Part shown: positions 28,348 to 38,439 of the stretch, piece by piece
Numbering within the stretch: the first letter of the stretch is position 1
Layout: the number at the start of each line of letters is the position of its first letter
Assembly (NCBI RefSeq): GCF_019402645.1
Contig: NZ_VKKS01000001.1
Location: 124,001 to 188,000, forward strand
From: Morganella morganii
Lineage (GTDB): Bacteria; Pseudomonadota; Gammaproteobacteria; Enterobacterales; Enterobacteriaceae
DNA: 64,000 bases
Reading direction: 5' to 3'
The notes under the pieces: model-generated
What the model was told of the DNA's origin: nothing
What the model saw: only the letters and a program-made list of their open reading frames with translations
Databases searched by the model: none
Position numbers and translations under genes: made by a program

Positions 28348-31300
28348 GTGAGGCGACTGCCCGGGATTTTACTGACATGTGTGATTGTGATGGTGATTGC
28401 TGCGGCACTGGTGCTCGGCGGTCTGCGCTACCTATTGCCTCAGATTAATGAATACCGCCCGCAGATCGAACAAAAACTCTCGCAAATGACCGGCGCTGTG
28501 GTCCGGATTGGTGAAATCAGCGGCCGCTGGCAGGGTTTCGGCCCGGCACTGACACTCCGTGATCTGAGCGTTACCGCCCCGGATGCGGATATTTCAGCTG
28601 AAAAAATCGACTTCTCTCTGGATATCTGGCGGACGCTGTTCCGTTTTCAGGTCAGTTTCCGTGATCTGACTTTCTGGCATATGAAGCTGGATTACAAACA
28701 GCCGCTGAGCAGTGACGGCAGCAGTATTGAAACTGATGATGCTCTGTCCGGGCTCTGGCTGGAACGCTTTGATAATTTTGATCTGCGCGACAGCGAAATC
28801 CGTTTTCTCACACCGTCCGGCGATCCTGCCACCTTACTGGTTTCCCGGCTTTCATGGCTCAATCAGAGCAAACGCCACCGCGCCCAGGGGGAAATCAGCC
28901 TCTCCTCAGTGAATAACCCGCGAGGCTGGTTGCAGGTGCGTCTGGATCTGCGTGATGTAAACGGTCTGCTGGATGAGGGGACTGTCTACCTCCAGGCGGA
29001 TGATATTGATATGACACCGTGGTTCAGCCGCTGGCTGCGTGATAACACCGGGCTGAACAAGGCCGGTTTCAGCCTGGCCGGGTGGATGACGGTGGAGAAG
29101 GGCAAGATAACCCGGGGTCTGGTCAGACTGAACTCCGGCGAGGCGGACTGGCTGGCCGGTAAGGACACTCACAGCCTGGAAGTACAGGATCTGATGGTGC
29201 AGATGCGCCGCCAGGGGGAAGGGTGGCTGTTTAATATTCCGGATCTGTTTAACCTGAAAACAGACGGACAGCAGTGGCCGGAAGGCAGTCTGTCTCTGCT
29301 CTGGATCCCGCCGTCGGCCAAATACGGCGGGAATCCGCATCTGCGTATCCGCGCTAATGATATTGAGCTGGCGCGTCTGAGCAGCATTGTGCCGACCTTC
29401 TCTTTTCTCACCAATGATATAGTCAAAGCCTGGCAGCAGCGCGACCCGTCAGGTCTTATCCGTGATTTTGCCCTTGATATCACCCCGGCAACGCCGGAAA
29501 ACCTTGAGCTGGATGTCTCCTGGCAGGATGTCAGCTGGAAAGCATGGGAAGAATTACCGTCGGTATCTCATTTCAGCGGCGTATTGCGGGGCGGGCAGGC
29601 ACGCGGCATCCTGCGTTTTGCTCTCGATGACAGCGTGCTGGATTACCGTCCGGTGTTTACCGCACCGCTGGCGGTAGCAGAAAGCCGCGGACAGATTCAG
29701 TGGAATAATACAGACGGCAACTTCAGTCTCTGGAGTGATAATTTAGATCTGCAATCCGGTGCGCTGCGGGCAAACGGTAATTTCCGGTATCAGCATGGTA
29801 AGGACAGTCCGCCGTCACTCGGGATCCTCGGTGGTGTGACCCTGACGGATGCCGGGGAAGCCTGGCGCTATTTCCCGGTACCGCTGATGGGGGAATTCCT
29901 GAGCGAATACCTCACGCAGGCACTGATTACCGGGAAAGCAGAAAATGCCACGGTGATATTTCAGGGCAACCCGGCGGATTTTCCGTTCCGTAAAAACGAA
30001 GGGCAATTTCAGATTTGGGTGCCGCTGCGTGATGCCACCTTTAAATATGATCCGGAATGGCCTGCCCTGATGGGATTGAATGTGAATCTGAATTTCCATA
30101 ATTACGGGTTATGGATGACGGCAGAAGAAGCCGGGCTGGGAGAGGCCACAGCCCGCAATCTGAAAGCGGATATCCCGGATTTTACGGTTGAGCGCCTGTA
30201 TATTCAGTCCGCTATTGAAGGTAAAGGTGAATCACTGGGTAAGTATTTTGATCAGACGCCGATGAAGAATTCTATCGGTAATACCCTGGAGCAGCTGAAA
30301 ATCAACGGTGAGGTTAATGGTGATCTGAAACTGGAAATTCCGCTTAACCACGAAGAAATGGTGCGGGCAACCGGCCATGTTGATCTGAAAAATAATGATA
30401 TTGACGTGGTGCCGCTCGGCAGCACACTCAAAGGTGTCAGCGGACAGTTCCGCTTTGATAACGGCGACCTGGAAAGCGACCGTATTACTGCTTCCTGGTT
30501 CGGGCAGCCGCTGAATATCCGCTTTACCACCAAAGAGAACCCGGCGGACTTTGCCGTGAACATCGATCTGGACGGTAACTGGCAGATGAAAGGGATCGAC
30601 GGGATACCGGCGGCGGTAAAACAGCATGTGACCGGCTCGTTCCCGTGGACGGGAGATGTGAAAATAACCCTGCCGCAAAAAGGGGAGATGAGCTACACCG
30701 TTGATCTGGAAGGTCAGACCGGAAAACTCACCAGCAGCACATTACCGGCTGTCCGGCGCTGGGCAGCGGAGAGCGGCACACTGAATGTGCATGCCGCAGG
30801 GACAGAACATACCCTGAAAGCCGGGGGGACTCTCGGAAAATCCCTCAGCGTTCTGACGGACTGGCGTCTCGGGGATATCCTGACTCTCAATGGTGCGGTA
30901 ATCCGTCCCGGCACAAAAGTACCGGAGAAAGTCACCCCGGATGTTATCAGTATCGCACTGCCGCCAATCAGTGGTGAAGAGTGGGCAGGCGCGCTGGCAG
31001 TTGCGGGACAGAGTCATCAGCAGCCGGCCTCACTGAAACTGCCGGGAAATATTGATATTTCCGCACCGTATGCGGATTTTGCCGGACAGCGCTGGAATCA
31101 GGTGAAACTGCGCATTCATCCGCAGGAAAACGGCTGGCTGCTCAGTTCCGACGGGCAGGAGCTGCGGGGGGATATCCGTATTCCGGCTTCCGGGCCGTGG
31201 CAGGCAAGTATTGATTATCTCTATTATAATCCGGAGTCGATTCAGAATGCCCTGCCGGAATCGCAGCGTAATGAAACCACCAAAACCGATTACCGTGTCG

Positions 31301-32127
31301 GCAGCTGGCCTGCGGTCACACTGCGCTGTGAAGCCTGCTGGGTGGGCGGTCTGAATATCGGTACGGTGAATGCAAAAGTCTGGCCGGAAAATAACTCGCT
31401 GGTGCTGGATGCGGCAACCGTCAAAAACAGCGCCAGTGAACTGACACTCAGCGGCCGCTGGGATGCCGGTCTTACGCCGCTGTCGCATTTTAAAGGTCAG
31501 TTTAAGGGACCTGTCTTTGATAATATGGCCGCATATTTCGGAGTGCTGGTGCCTATCACCGGCTCACCGTTTACCGTGGATTTTGACCTGAACTGGCGGG
31601 ATGTTCCCTGGTCGCCGGACGTGGCAACACTGAACGGCATTGTCAGCACTTCGCTCGGCAAAGGGGCGATTGAGCGGATGGGCGGCGGTAATGCCGGTAA
31701 ACTGCTGCGGCTGGTCAGTTTTGATGCATTATTGCGCAAGTTGCAGCTCGATTTCACGGATACCTTCAGTAATGACTTCGTTTTTGACAGTATACGCGGT
31801 AAAGGCGTGATAAAAGATGGTATTTTAAAGACAACGGATACCCGCGTGGACGGATTAATGGCGGATATCAGCTTTAGCGGTTCAGTTTATCTTGTGGAGC
31901 GTCGTATTGATATGTCGGTGGTTGTCACACCGGAACTCTCTGCGACGGTCGGGGTGGCGACAGCTTTTGTTGTTAACCCGATAGCCGGAGCGGCAGTCTT
32001 TGTGGCCAGTAAAGTACTCGGTCCGCTCTGGAGTAAAATTTCGGTGATACGGTATCACCTGAGCGGTAGTTTAGAAGAGCCGAAGATAGATGAAGTTTTG
32101 CGTCAGTTAAAGGAGACCCGGGAATGA
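28348..32127 (+). CDS. yhdP: YhdP, AsmA-like envelope lipid-transfer protein
   Basis: YhdP is one of the large AsmA-like proteins (with TamB and YdbH) that carry phospholipids from inner to outer membrane. One N-terminal transmembrane helix (about residues 7-28) is followed by a very long periplasmic beta-rich region and a conserved C-terminal domain (ERMGGGNAGKLLRLVSFDALLRKLQLDF ... VVNPIAGAAVFVASKVLGP). The frame opens at a TTG (28321), but the GTG at 28348 has a GGAGAAGGAG site and gives the E. coli-like start MRRLPGIL, so the length is 1259 aa (E. coli 1266). The stop overlaps the next gene (ATGA). Confidence 0.95.
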   Translation: MRRLPGILLTCVIVMVIAAALVLGGLRYLLPQINEYRPQIEQKLSQMTGAVVRIGEISGRWQGFGPALTLRDLSVTAPDADISAEKIDFSLDIWRTLFRFQVSFRDLTFWHMKLDYKQPLSSDGSSIETDDALSGLWLERFDNFDLRDSEIRFLTPSGDPATLLVSRLSWLNQSKRHRAQGEISLSSVNNPRGWLQVRLDLRDVNGLLDEGTVYLQADDIDMTPWFSRWLRDNTGLNKAGFSLAGWMTVEKGKITRGLVRLNSGEADWLAGKDTHSLEVQDLMVQMRRQGEGWLFNIPDLFNLKTDGQQWPEGSLSLLWIPPSAKYGGNPHLRIRANDIELARLSSIVPTFSFLTNDIVKAWQQRDPSGLIRDFALDITPATPENLELDVSWQDVSWKAWEELPSVSHFSGVLRGGQARGILRFALDDSVLDYRPVFTAPLAVAESRGQIQWNNTDGNFSLWSDNLDLQSGALRANGNFRYQHGKDSPPSLGILGGVTLTDAGEAWRYFPVPLMGEFLSEYLTQALITGKAENATVIFQGNPADFPFRKNEGQFQIWVPLRDATFKYDPEWPALMGLNVNLNFHNYGLWMTAEEAGLGEATARNLKADIPDFTVERLYIQSAIEGKGESLGKYFDQTPMKNSIGNTLEQLKINGEVNGDLKLEIPLNHEEMVRATGHVDLKNNDIDVVPLGSTLKGVSGQFRFDNGDLESDRITASWFGQPLNIRFTTKENPADFAVNIDLDGNWQMKGIDGIPAAVKQHVTGSFPWTGDVKITLPQKGEMSYTVDLEGQTGKLTSSTLPAVRRWAAESGTLNVHAAGTEHTLKAGGTLGKSLSVLTDWRLGDILTLNGAVIRPGTKVPEKVTPDVISIALPPISGEEWAGALAVAGQSHQQPASLKLPGNIDISAPYADFAGQRWNQVKLRIHPQENGWLLSSDGQELRGDIRIPASGPWQASIDYLYYNPESIQNALPESQRNETTKTDYRVGSWPAVTLRCEACWVGGLNIGTVNAKVWPENNSLVLDAATVKNSASELTLSGRWDAGLTPLSHFKGQFKGPVFDNMAAYFGVLVPITGSPFTVDFDLNWRDVPWSPDVATLNGIVSTSLGKGAIERMGGGNAGKLLRLVSFDALLRKLQLDFTDTFSNDFVFDSIRGKGVIKDGILKTTDTRVDGLMADISFSGSVYLVERRIDMSVVVTPELSATVGVATAFVVNPIAGAAVFVASKVLGPLWSKISVIRYHLSGSLEEPKIDEVLRQLKETRE

Positions 32128-32981
32128 AAAACGCAAATGTGGCACTATTGCAGTTGTGCAGCGGCACAAATATCAAACACAATTTGGCGCAAATCGAACA
32201 ACAGATCAAACAACTGCCTGATAATATCAAACTGGTGATGACCCCGGAAAATGCGCTGATTTTCGCATCAGGTAACACCTATCAGAAGTATGCGGAAGTG
32301 CAGGGCGAAGGCCCGCTGCAATCAGCTGTGGCTGATATGGCACGCCGCTACGGAGTGTGGATCCTGGTCGGTTCTGTGCCGTTGATCAGCCGTGAAGACC
32401 CGGCGCGCATCACCAGCAGCAGCCTGCTGTTTGATGATAAAGGGGAAATCAAAGCCCGTTACGACAAAATTCACATGTTTGACGTGAATATTGATGATGA
32501 GCAGGGTTCATACAATGAATCGAAAATTTACCAGCGCGGTGAGCACATCACCGTGGCCGATACTCCGGTGGGTCGTCTCGGCATGACCATCTGTTATGAC
32601 CTGCGTTTCCCAGGCCTGTTCCAGGCACTGCGTGAGCAGGGCGCAGAGATTATCTCTGTCCCGGCGGCGTTTACCCGGCTGACCGGCAAATCCCACTGGG
32701 AGCCGCTGCTGCGCGCCCGCGCGATTGAAAACCAGTGCATTATCCTGGCACCGGCGCAGGTCGGCGTACACGGTACCCGGCGCACATGGGGACACACTAT
32801 GGCGGTTGACGGCTGGGGCAAAGTGATGAAGAAAAATACGGACGCGGTGGCCGCCATCGGCGTGGATATCCGTCCGGACAGCTTAACGTCAATGCGTGAA
32901 CAGATCCGCGTGGTGAAACATAACCGTTTCCGCCCGCAGCTGACCTCACTGATTGAGAAAAACACCACAGGTAAAGAGTAA
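32124..32981 (+). CDS. Carbon-nitrogen hydrolase (nitrilase family, Nit1/NitA-like)
   Basis: A 285-aa cytosolic nitrilase-superfamily amidase with the full catalytic triad Glu42 (TPENAL), Lys115 (DKIHMFDV) and Cys157 (TICYDLRFPG). The sequence is closest to the Nit1/NitA branch, whose members hydrolyse deaminated glutathione, a metabolite-repair reaction; that function is inferred by family. The gene sits between yhdP and tldD, overlapping yhdP by four bases and ending three bases before tldD. E. coli K-12 has no nitrilase gene between yhdP and tldD. Confidence 0.9.
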   Translation: MKNANVALLQLCSGTNIKHNLAQIEQQIKQLPDNIKLVMTPENALIFASGNTYQKYAEVQGEGPLQSAVADMARRYGVWILVGSVPLISREDPARITSSSLLFDDKGEIKARYDKIHMFDVNIDDEQGSYNESKIYQRGEHITVADTPVGRLGMTICYDLRFPGLFQALREQGAEIISVPAAFTRLTGKSHWEPLLRARAIENQCIILAPAQVGVHGTRRTWGHTMAVDGWGKVMKKNTDAVAAIGVDIRPDSLTSMREQIRVVKHNRFRPQLTSLIEKNTTGKE

Positions 32982-32984
32982 ATT

Positions 32985-34430
32985 ATGAGTTTTTCAACTG
33001 TCAGCAATCATCTGCTGACCGCCCGTGATCTTGATGAACAGGATATTTTTTCTGTCCTCACACAGTTAGCGGATCGCCATATTGATTATGGTGATCTGTA
33101 CTTCCAGAGCAGTTTTCATGAAGCCTGGGTGCTGGAAGATAAAATTATCAAAAACGGCTCTTACAATATTGACCAGGGGGTGGGGATCCGTGCCGTCAGC
33201 GGCGAGAAAACCGGCTTTGCCTATGCGGATCAGATAAGCCTGACCGCATTACAGCAGAGTGCATCTGCTGCCCGCAGTATTGTCCGTGAGCAGGGTAACG
33301 GTCAGGTGCAGAGTCTGCATCGTGTGAATAACACAGCACTTTATGCCGCACTGGACCCGCTGCGTGCGATGCCGCGTGAGGAAAAAATCGCGCTGCTGCA
33401 CCGTCTTGACCGTGTGGCCCGGGCGGAAGATCCGCGTGTGCAGGAAGTGAATGCCAGCCTGACCGGTGTCTATGAAGAAGTACTGGTTGCCGCCACGGAC
33501 GGTACGCTGGCGACGGATATCCGTCCGCTGGTGCGTCTGTCTGTCAGTGTGCTGGTGGAAGAGGACGGTAAACGCGAACACGGCAGCAGCGGCGGCGGCG
33601 GTCGTTTTGGTTATGAATATTTCCTCGGTACGGAAGACGGTGAGATCCGCGCTGACCATTTTGCCCGCGAAGCGGTGCGCATGGCGCTGGTCAATCTCTC
33701 CGCCGTTGCGGCACCGGCCGGTTCAATGCCGGTTGTACTGGGTGCAGGCTGGCCGGGTGTGTTACTGCATGAAGCGGTCGGACATGGCCTGGAAGGTGAT
33801 TTCAACCGCCGTGGTTCATCCGTATTCAGCGGAAAAATCGGTCAGCAGGTGACATCATCGCTCTGTACCATTGTTGATGACGGTACGATCGGTGATCGCC
33901 GCGGTTCACTGGCGATTGATGACGAAGGGGTACCGGGCCAGTATAACGTCCTGATCGAGAACGGTATTCTGAAAGGTTATATGCAGGATAAACTCAACGC
34001 CCGTCTGATGGAGGTTGACCCGACCGGTAACGGCCGCCGTGAATCCTATGCCCATCTGCCGATGCCGCGCATGACCAATACTTATATGCTGGCGGGAGAA
34101 TCGTCGCCGGAGGAGATTATTGCCAGTGTGAAAAATGGCCTGTATGCTCCGAATTTCGGCGGTGGTCAGGTGGATATCACCTCCGGTAAGTTTGTGTTCT
34201 CGACATCCGAAGCGTATCTCATTGAAAACGGTAAAATTACCAAACCGGTGAAAGGTGCCACTCTGATTGGCTCCGGTATCGAAGCCATGCAGCAGGTATC
34301 GATGGTCGGTAATGACCTGAAACTGGATAAAGGTGTCGGTGTCTGCGGTAAAGAAGGCCAGAGCGTACCGGTGGGTGTCGGTCAGCCGACGCTGAAACTG
34401 GACAGCATTACCGTCGGCGGAACGGCCTGA
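32985..34430 (+). CDS. tldD: TldD, catalytic subunit of the TldD/TldE metalloprotease
   Basis: TldD and TldE (PmbA) form a zinc protease that trims unfolded peptides such as microcin B17 precursors and degrades the antitoxin CcdA in E. coli. The 481-aa protein has the metal-binding HEAVGH at residues 262-267 (same positions as E. coli) and the conserved [22 protein letters not shown] and [17 protein letters not shown] regions. Its stop shares a base with the start of the barnase-type RNase gene. The partner gene pmbA is only about 1.5 kb away; in E. coli the two are far apart. Confidence 0.98.
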   Translation: MSFSTVSNHLLTARDLDEQDIFSVLTQLADRHIDYGDLYFQSSFHEAWVLEDKIIKNGSYNIDQGVGIRAVSGEKTGFAYADQISLTALQQSASAARSIVREQGNGQVQSLHRVNNTALYAALDPLRAMPREEKIALLHRLDRVARAEDPRVQEVNASLTGVYEEVLVAATDGTLATDIRPLVRLSVSVLVEEDGKREHGSSGGGGRFGYEYFLGTEDGEIRADHFAREAVRMALVNLSAVAAPAGSMPVVLGAGWPGVLLHEAVGHGLEGDFNRRGSSVFSGKIGQQVTSSLCTIVDDGTIGDRRGSLAIDDEGVPGQYNVLIENGILKGYMQDKLNARLMEVDPTGNGRRESYAHLPMPRMTNTYMLAGESSPEEIIASVKNGLYAPNFGGGQVDITSGKFVFSTSEAYLIENGKITKPVKGATLIGSGIEAMQQVSMVGNDLKLDKGVGVCGKEGQSVPVGVGQPTLKLDSITVGGTA

Positions 34431-34897
34431 TGATGCAGAAATACGGCACGCTGGTGATTGTTCTGATTGTGGCGGTCTCCGCCTGGCTGGCGGGGTTACC
34501 GGGGCAGTTTATCGAAACCCGTCCGTCAGAGCCGGTACCGCAGCATACAGAACAGCCGCAGAGTATTGATGCCCTGACAGCACAGTCACGGGTGGTCAGC
34601 TATGTGCAGCAGCACCAGCGTCTGCCGGATTACTATGTGACGAAAAAAGCCGCCCGTGATGCGGGCTGGCAGCCGTCAAAAGGTAATCTCTGTGAGGTGA
34701 TGCTGGGTAAAGCTATCGGCGGTGACCGTTTCGGCAACCGGGAAAAAGGGCTGCCGGATGCGCCATCACGCCAGTGGTTTGAAGCGGACATAAACTATAA
34801 CTGCGGCCATCGCGGCAGTGATCGTCTGCTTTATTCCAGTGACGGGCTGATTTATGTCACTACCGATCATTACCGTTCATTTCAGCAGGTAAATTAA
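34430..34897 (+). CDS. Barnase-type ribonuclease with N-terminal signal/anchor
   Basis: A guanyl-type RNase of 155 aa. The C-terminal half lines up with Bacillus barnase, and all catalytic residues are present: Lys72 (barnase K27), Glu118 in WFEADINYN (E73), Arg128 (R83), Arg132 (R87) and His147 in TTDHYR (H102), with SKGNL and GGDRFGNRE also kept. An N-terminal hydrophobic segment (about residues 7-24) with little positive charge predicts export or membrane anchoring. Cys88 and Cys125, absent from barnase, could form a disulfide. ATG at 34430 overlaps the tldD stop (34433 is also possible). A barstar gene follows after three bases. Confidence 0.93.
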   Translation: MMQKYGTLVIVLIVAVSAWLAGLPGQFIETRPSEPVPQHTEQPQSIDALTAQSRVVSYVQQHQRLPDYYVTKKAARDAGWQPSKGNLCEVMLGKAIGGDRFGNREKGLPDAPSRQWFEADINYNCGHRGSDRLLYSSDGLIYVTTDHYRSFQQVN

Positions 34898-34900
34898 ATT

Positions 34901-35197
34901 ATGACACCTGAAATCAGCATTGTGCATTTTGATTTCCGCACCATCCGGACAACGGATGATTTTTATCAGCAGTTCAGTGATAAATTTCAGCTGACGTACT
35001 TCGGCCGTAATACAGATGCGCTGTGGGATATGCTGACAGGCGGGATTGATTTGCCGGTGATACTGGCGTTTGAACATATTACTGCACGGCAGCGGCGGCT
35101 GTTTTCAGCCATTATCAGTACCTGCCGGGATGCGGAAGAAGAGTGGCCGGGGGATATTCAGCTGGTGCTGACCCCCCTGACCATGACGACGGATTAA
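34901..35197 (+). CDS. Barstar-family RNase inhibitor (YhcO-like)
   Basis: A 98-aa cytosolic protein with the barstar fold pattern: a strand ([10 protein letters not shown]), then [29 protein letters not shown] containing the inhibitor-helix motif GxNxDALWD, whose Asp residues plug the barnase active site, and a final strand (DIQLVLTPL). E. coli has a relative, YhcO, near tldD, but no barnase beside it. Three bases separate it from the RNase gene, so the pair is co-expressed and the cell is protected from its own enzyme. Its 3' end overlaps convergent darP by four bases. Confidence 0.93.
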   Translation: MTPEISIVHFDFRTIRTTDDFYQQFSDKFQLTYFGRNTDALWDMLTGGIDLPVILAFEHITARQRRLFSAIISTCRDAEEEWPGDIQLVLTPLTMTTD

Positions 35198-35742
35198 GCG
35201 CTTTCTGCCAGTTCTTTCAGATACCGGAACAGCTGGCGGTAAGCTTTCGGCGGTTTATTGCCTTCGCGCTCTTTTTTCGCATTACGAATAAGCGTGCGCA
35301 GCTGCTGGCGATCAAGGTGCGGGAACAGCTCAACAGCTTCTTCCGCTACGGTGTCATCGCCGGTGACCAGGCGTTCGCGCAGATCTTCGAGTTTATGCAG
35401 CAGGACAACCTGCTGGTTATGGCGGTTTTTCAGTTTGTCGAGTGCCGTGGTAATCGGCTCCGGGTCACGGGCCCGCAGCAGTTTACCGATGAGCTGTAAC
35501 TGACGGCGCAGACCTTCGCGCTTGATTTTTTGTGCAAGCAGGATGGCTTCGAGCAGCTGTTCATCCAGCGGAATACGTTCCAGCTGGGTTTTGCTCAGTG
35601 CAACCAGTTCAGCGCCGAGTTTTTTCAGGACTTCAGCATCGCGTTTAATTTCGCTTTTGCTGACCCAGATTATCTCGTCATCCTCTTCCTCCTGAGGAAG
35701 TGCATCGGGTTCTTCAAACCAGTCTTCAGGCTGCTTTGCCAT
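35194..35742 (-). CDS. darP: DarP (YjgA), 50S ribosome assembly factor
   Basis: A 182-aa, highly charged, helical protein that associates with late 50S ribosomal precursors. The family pattern is [37 protein letters not shown], then [31 protein letters not shown] and a basic C-terminus ([24 protein letters not shown]). It is divergent from pmbA, as in E. coli, and convergent with the barstar gene, overlapping its stop codon by four bases. No terminator separates the two. Confidence 0.97.
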   Translation of the reverse strand: MAKQPEDWFEEPDALPQEEEDDEIIWVSKSEIKRDAEVLKKLGAELVALSKTQLERIPLDEQLLEAILLAQKIKREGLRRQLQLIGKLLRARDPEPITTALDKLKNRHNQQVVLLHKLEDLRERLVTGDDTVAEEAVELFPHLDRQQLRTLIRNAKKEREGNKPPKAYRQLFRYLKELAESA

Positions 35743-35914
35743 AATAGTATTTCCTGTGGCGAAACACAGAGCGGCGGGTGCCGGATGATCTCTGTGTTTG
35801 TGAGTGTTAACATTTGATTATTGCGTATTGTAACCGGGGAAAAGGCCGGATAACACCTATTCAGCTGTCTGATTAGCTGACGGCCCCTTAATTTATTGAA
35901 TTGGAACCTGATTG

Positions 35915-37255
35915 ATGAATATCACTTCTCAGATTATGGCGCAGCGTACGCGCCTGGAACAAGCGGTTTCGCAGGCACTGAGTATTGCACAGAAAGGGTG
36001 TGACAGCGCCGAAGTTGCTGTCAGCAGAACCACCGGGATGAGTGTGAGCACCCGTATGGGTGAGGTGGAGAATGTCGAGTTTAACAGCGACGGCGCACTG
36101 GGGATCACGGTGTATCATAACCAGCGCAAAGGCAGCGCATCCTCCACAGATTTAAGCGAAGAGGCGATTGCCCGTACCGTACAGGCGGCGATCGACATTG
36201 CGAAATATACATCTGAAGACCCGTGTTCGGGCCCGGCAGATCGCGATTTGCTGGCTTTTGAGGCACCGGATCTGCAACTGTTTTATCCGTCCGAAGTGAG
36301 TGCTGACCAGGCTATCGACTATGCCGCCAATGCGGAAAAAGCCGCACTGAGTGCCGCTCCGCGCATCACCAACACAGAAGGCGGCAGCTTTAACAGCCAT
36401 TACGGCATCCGTGTGTTCGGTAACACGCTGGGTATGCTGCAAAGTTACTGCAGCAGCCGTCACTCCATGTCGGCCTGTGTGACCGCGGAAGAAAACGGCG
36501 ATATGGAGCGTGATTACGCCTATACCATCGCACGTAAGCTGGATGATCTGAAATCCGCACAGTGGGTGGGTGAAGAGTGCGCCCGCCGGACACTGTCCCG
36601 CCTCGCACCGCGCAAACTGGCAACACAGAAAGCGCCGGTGATTTTTGCCCCGGAAGTGGCAACCGGTTTGTTCGGGCATCTGGTCGGCGCGATCAGCGGC
36701 ACCTCAGTGTACCGCAAATCCACCTTCCTGCTCGACAGCCTCGGTAAACAGATCCTGCCGGACTGGCTGACTATCCGCGAACTGCCGCATGTGATCGGCG
36801 GCCTGGCCTCCACCCCGTTTGACAGCGAGGGGGTCCGCACAGAAGATCGCCTGATTATCGAAAACGGTGTGCTGAACAACTGGCTGATGACCACCTACGC
36901 TGCCCGTAAACTGGGGCTGAAGAGCACCGGCCATGCAGGCGGGATCCACAACTGGCACATTGCCGGTCAGGGGCTGGGATTTGACGACATGCTCCGCGAA
37001 ATGGGCACCGGTCTGGTGGTCACCGAACTGATGGGACAGGGTGTCAGCGGCATCACCGGTGATTACTCCCGCGGCGCATCCGGTTTCTGGGTGGAAAACG
37101 GCGAGATTCAGTATCCGGTCAGTGAAATCACCATTGCCGGAAACCTGAAAGACATGTGGGCCAGCATTATCGCCACCGGCGATGACATTGAAACCCGCAG
37201 CAACATTCAGTGCGGCTCAGTCTGGCTGCCGGAAATGAGTATTGCGGGGCAGTAA
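35915..37255 (+). CDS. pmbA: PmbA (TldE), non-catalytic subunit of the TldD/TldE protease
   Basis: PmbA/TldE pairs with TldD to form the active heterodimeric protease; it lacks the HExxxH motif itself. The 446-aa product has the typical blocks [56 protein letters not shown] and [17 protein letters not shown] three bases upstream could also serve, but the ATG at 35915 is the simpler choice. It is monocistronic with a strong terminator and divergent from darP (172-base gap). Confidence 0.98.
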   Translation: MNITSQIMAQRTRLEQAVSQALSIAQKGCDSAEVAVSRTTGMSVSTRMGEVENVEFNSDGALGITVYHNQRKGSASSTDLSEEAIARTVQAAIDIAKYTSEDPCSGPADRDLLAFEAPDLQLFYPSEVSADQAIDYAANAEKAALSAAPRITNTEGGSFNSHYGIRVFGNTLGMLQSYCSSRHSMSACVTAEENGDMERDYAYTIARKLDDLKSAQWVGEECARRTLSRLAPRKLATQKAPVIFAPEVATGLFGHLVGAISGTSVYRKSTFLLDSLGKQILPDWLTIRELPHVIGGLASTPFDSEGVRTEDRLIIENGVLNNWLMTTYAARKLGLKSTGHAGGIHNWHIAGQGLGFDDMLREMGTGLVVTELMGQGVSGITGDYSRGASGFWVENGEIQYPVSEITIAGNLKDMWASIIATGDDIETRSNIQCGSVWLPEMSIAGQ

Positions 37256-37560
37256 TTGTTTTACTGTATTAAAAACCCTGACTTTTATGTCAGGGTTTTT
37301 TTATGCCGGAAAGAAACACTGCACTACATCATCAGCATTATCAGACCTTTTGTGAGCATAAATAACTGGTTTTCGAAATTAAGAACCAGCGGCAGCGGGG
37401 AGTCTGTTAACGGTGATAAGGCAAGGATCTGCAGCATACTGAATGTCGACATAGTGGCTCCGGAAAGAGAAAGGATAAGCCATCATGCAGAAAAGGAAGG
37501 GAAAATGGAAGCTGCGCCCGCAGATTGACTGAAACGGACGCAGAGCCGGATTAAAGCAGA
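37256..37560. other. Intergenic region, pmbA / rnk
   Basis: After the pmbA terminator, about 260 bases remain up to the rnk stop. A 90-codon open frame crosses the terminator and has no homology that I recognise, so I do not call it. No promoter or hairpin stood out. Confidence 0.4.
37271..37300 (+). terminator. Rho-independent terminator of pmbA
   Basis: A perfect 12-bp stem (AAAAACCCTGAC / GTCAGGGTTTTT) with the loop TTTTAT, continuing into further T residues, 15 bases after the pmbA stop. Confidence 0.92.
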
Positions 37561-37971
37561 TTAACGGTGTAACTCACCGGCAGCTTCAGGCTGATAGATA
37601 ATTTCTAATACTTTTACGCACGTTGCTTCACCGTTCGGCAGTTCCCATGAGATATCATCGCCGACAGAAAGCCCGAGTAACGCAGCTCCCAGTGGTGCCA
37701 TCACAGACAGCTGTTCAGCACTGTCTTTCAGCGACGCAGGATACACCAGAGTGCGGATACTCTCTTTTCCGCTTGATAAATCAGCAAAGCGGATACAGCT
37801 GTTCATCGTCACGACCGTGGCAGGCATTTCTGCCGGCGGCAGGATCTCCGCGCGATCTAATTCGTCATTCAGGGCTTCGGCAACCGGACTGTCCGCATAA
37901 GCCGGCTGTTCCAGCAGCAGATCCAGACGCTCCGCGTCCAGTTCATTAATAATTATATTGGGCTTTTTCAT
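37561..37971 (-). CDS. rnk: Rnk, nucleoside diphosphate kinase regulator (GreA/B-like fold)
   Basis: Rnk is a small RNA-polymerase-associated protein with a short coiled coil and a GreA/GreB-like C-terminal domain ([28 protein letters not shown]). The longest frame starts at 38013, but the ATG at 37971 has GGAG seven bases upstream and gives [25 protein letters not shown], matching E. coli with the same 136-aa length. It is a single gene facing pmbA. Confidence 0.93.
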   Translation of the reverse strand: MKKPNIIINELDAERLDLLLEQPAYADSPVAEALNDELDRAEILPPAEMPATVVTMNSCIRFADLSSGKESIRTLVYPASLKDSAEQLSVMAPLGAALLGLSVGDDISWELPNGEATCVKVLEIIYQPEAAGELHR

Positions 37972-38163
37972 ACCACACTCCAAATCATTTCCAATACAAA
38001 AGAACACCCCCACACCAGAAGGAGGGGGGTGCCCATTTGATAATTAATCTGATAGTAGGCTGTTCTCTCCGGAAAGGAAAGAGATCAGGATCACGAACCG
38101 CCGGGCTGCGTGAACGAAACAGCGTATCAGTTTTCTTTAAGTAAAATATTTCGTTTAGTATAA

Positions 38164-38436
38164 CTAATCTTCATCAAAACCTGAATCAAAAAGGGAAATA
38201 ATTGCTTCAATGGCGGAATTTTCATCAGGCCCTGTTGCTTCTACTTCAATAAAACTGCCTTGTTCGGAATCCAGCATCAGCATGGCAAGCACACTGTCTG
38301 CCCGGGCTTCTTCATTTTGCTTATTACGAAATATCACCGTTGACCGGAAGGTCTGGATCAGTTCAAACAGCTTCATGGCCGGCCGGGCATGCAGCCCCAG
38401 CCGGTTTTTGATTTCAACCTGACAACGGATAGTCAT
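38164..38436 (-). CDS. npr: NPr, HPr-like phosphocarrier of the nitrogen PTS
   Basis: NPr (PtsO) passes phosphate from EI-Ntr to EIIA-Ntr. The 90-aa protein has the phospho-accepting His16 in [12 protein letters not shown] and an intact HPr fold to the end. It starts three bases after rapZ and is the last gene of the rpoN-hpf-ptsN-rapZ-npr chain, the same order as E. coli. Confidence 0.97.
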   Translation of the reverse strand: MTIRCQVEIKNRLGLHARPAMKLFELIQTFRSTVIFRNKQNEEARADSVLAMLMLDSEQGSFIEVEATGPDENSAIEAIISLFDSGFDED

Positions 38437-38439
38437 GGA

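Noticed and set aside
37256-37528. 90-codon open frame directly after pmbA
   Set aside because: Its first codons lie in the pmbA terminator hairpin and it has no homology or ribosome binding site.
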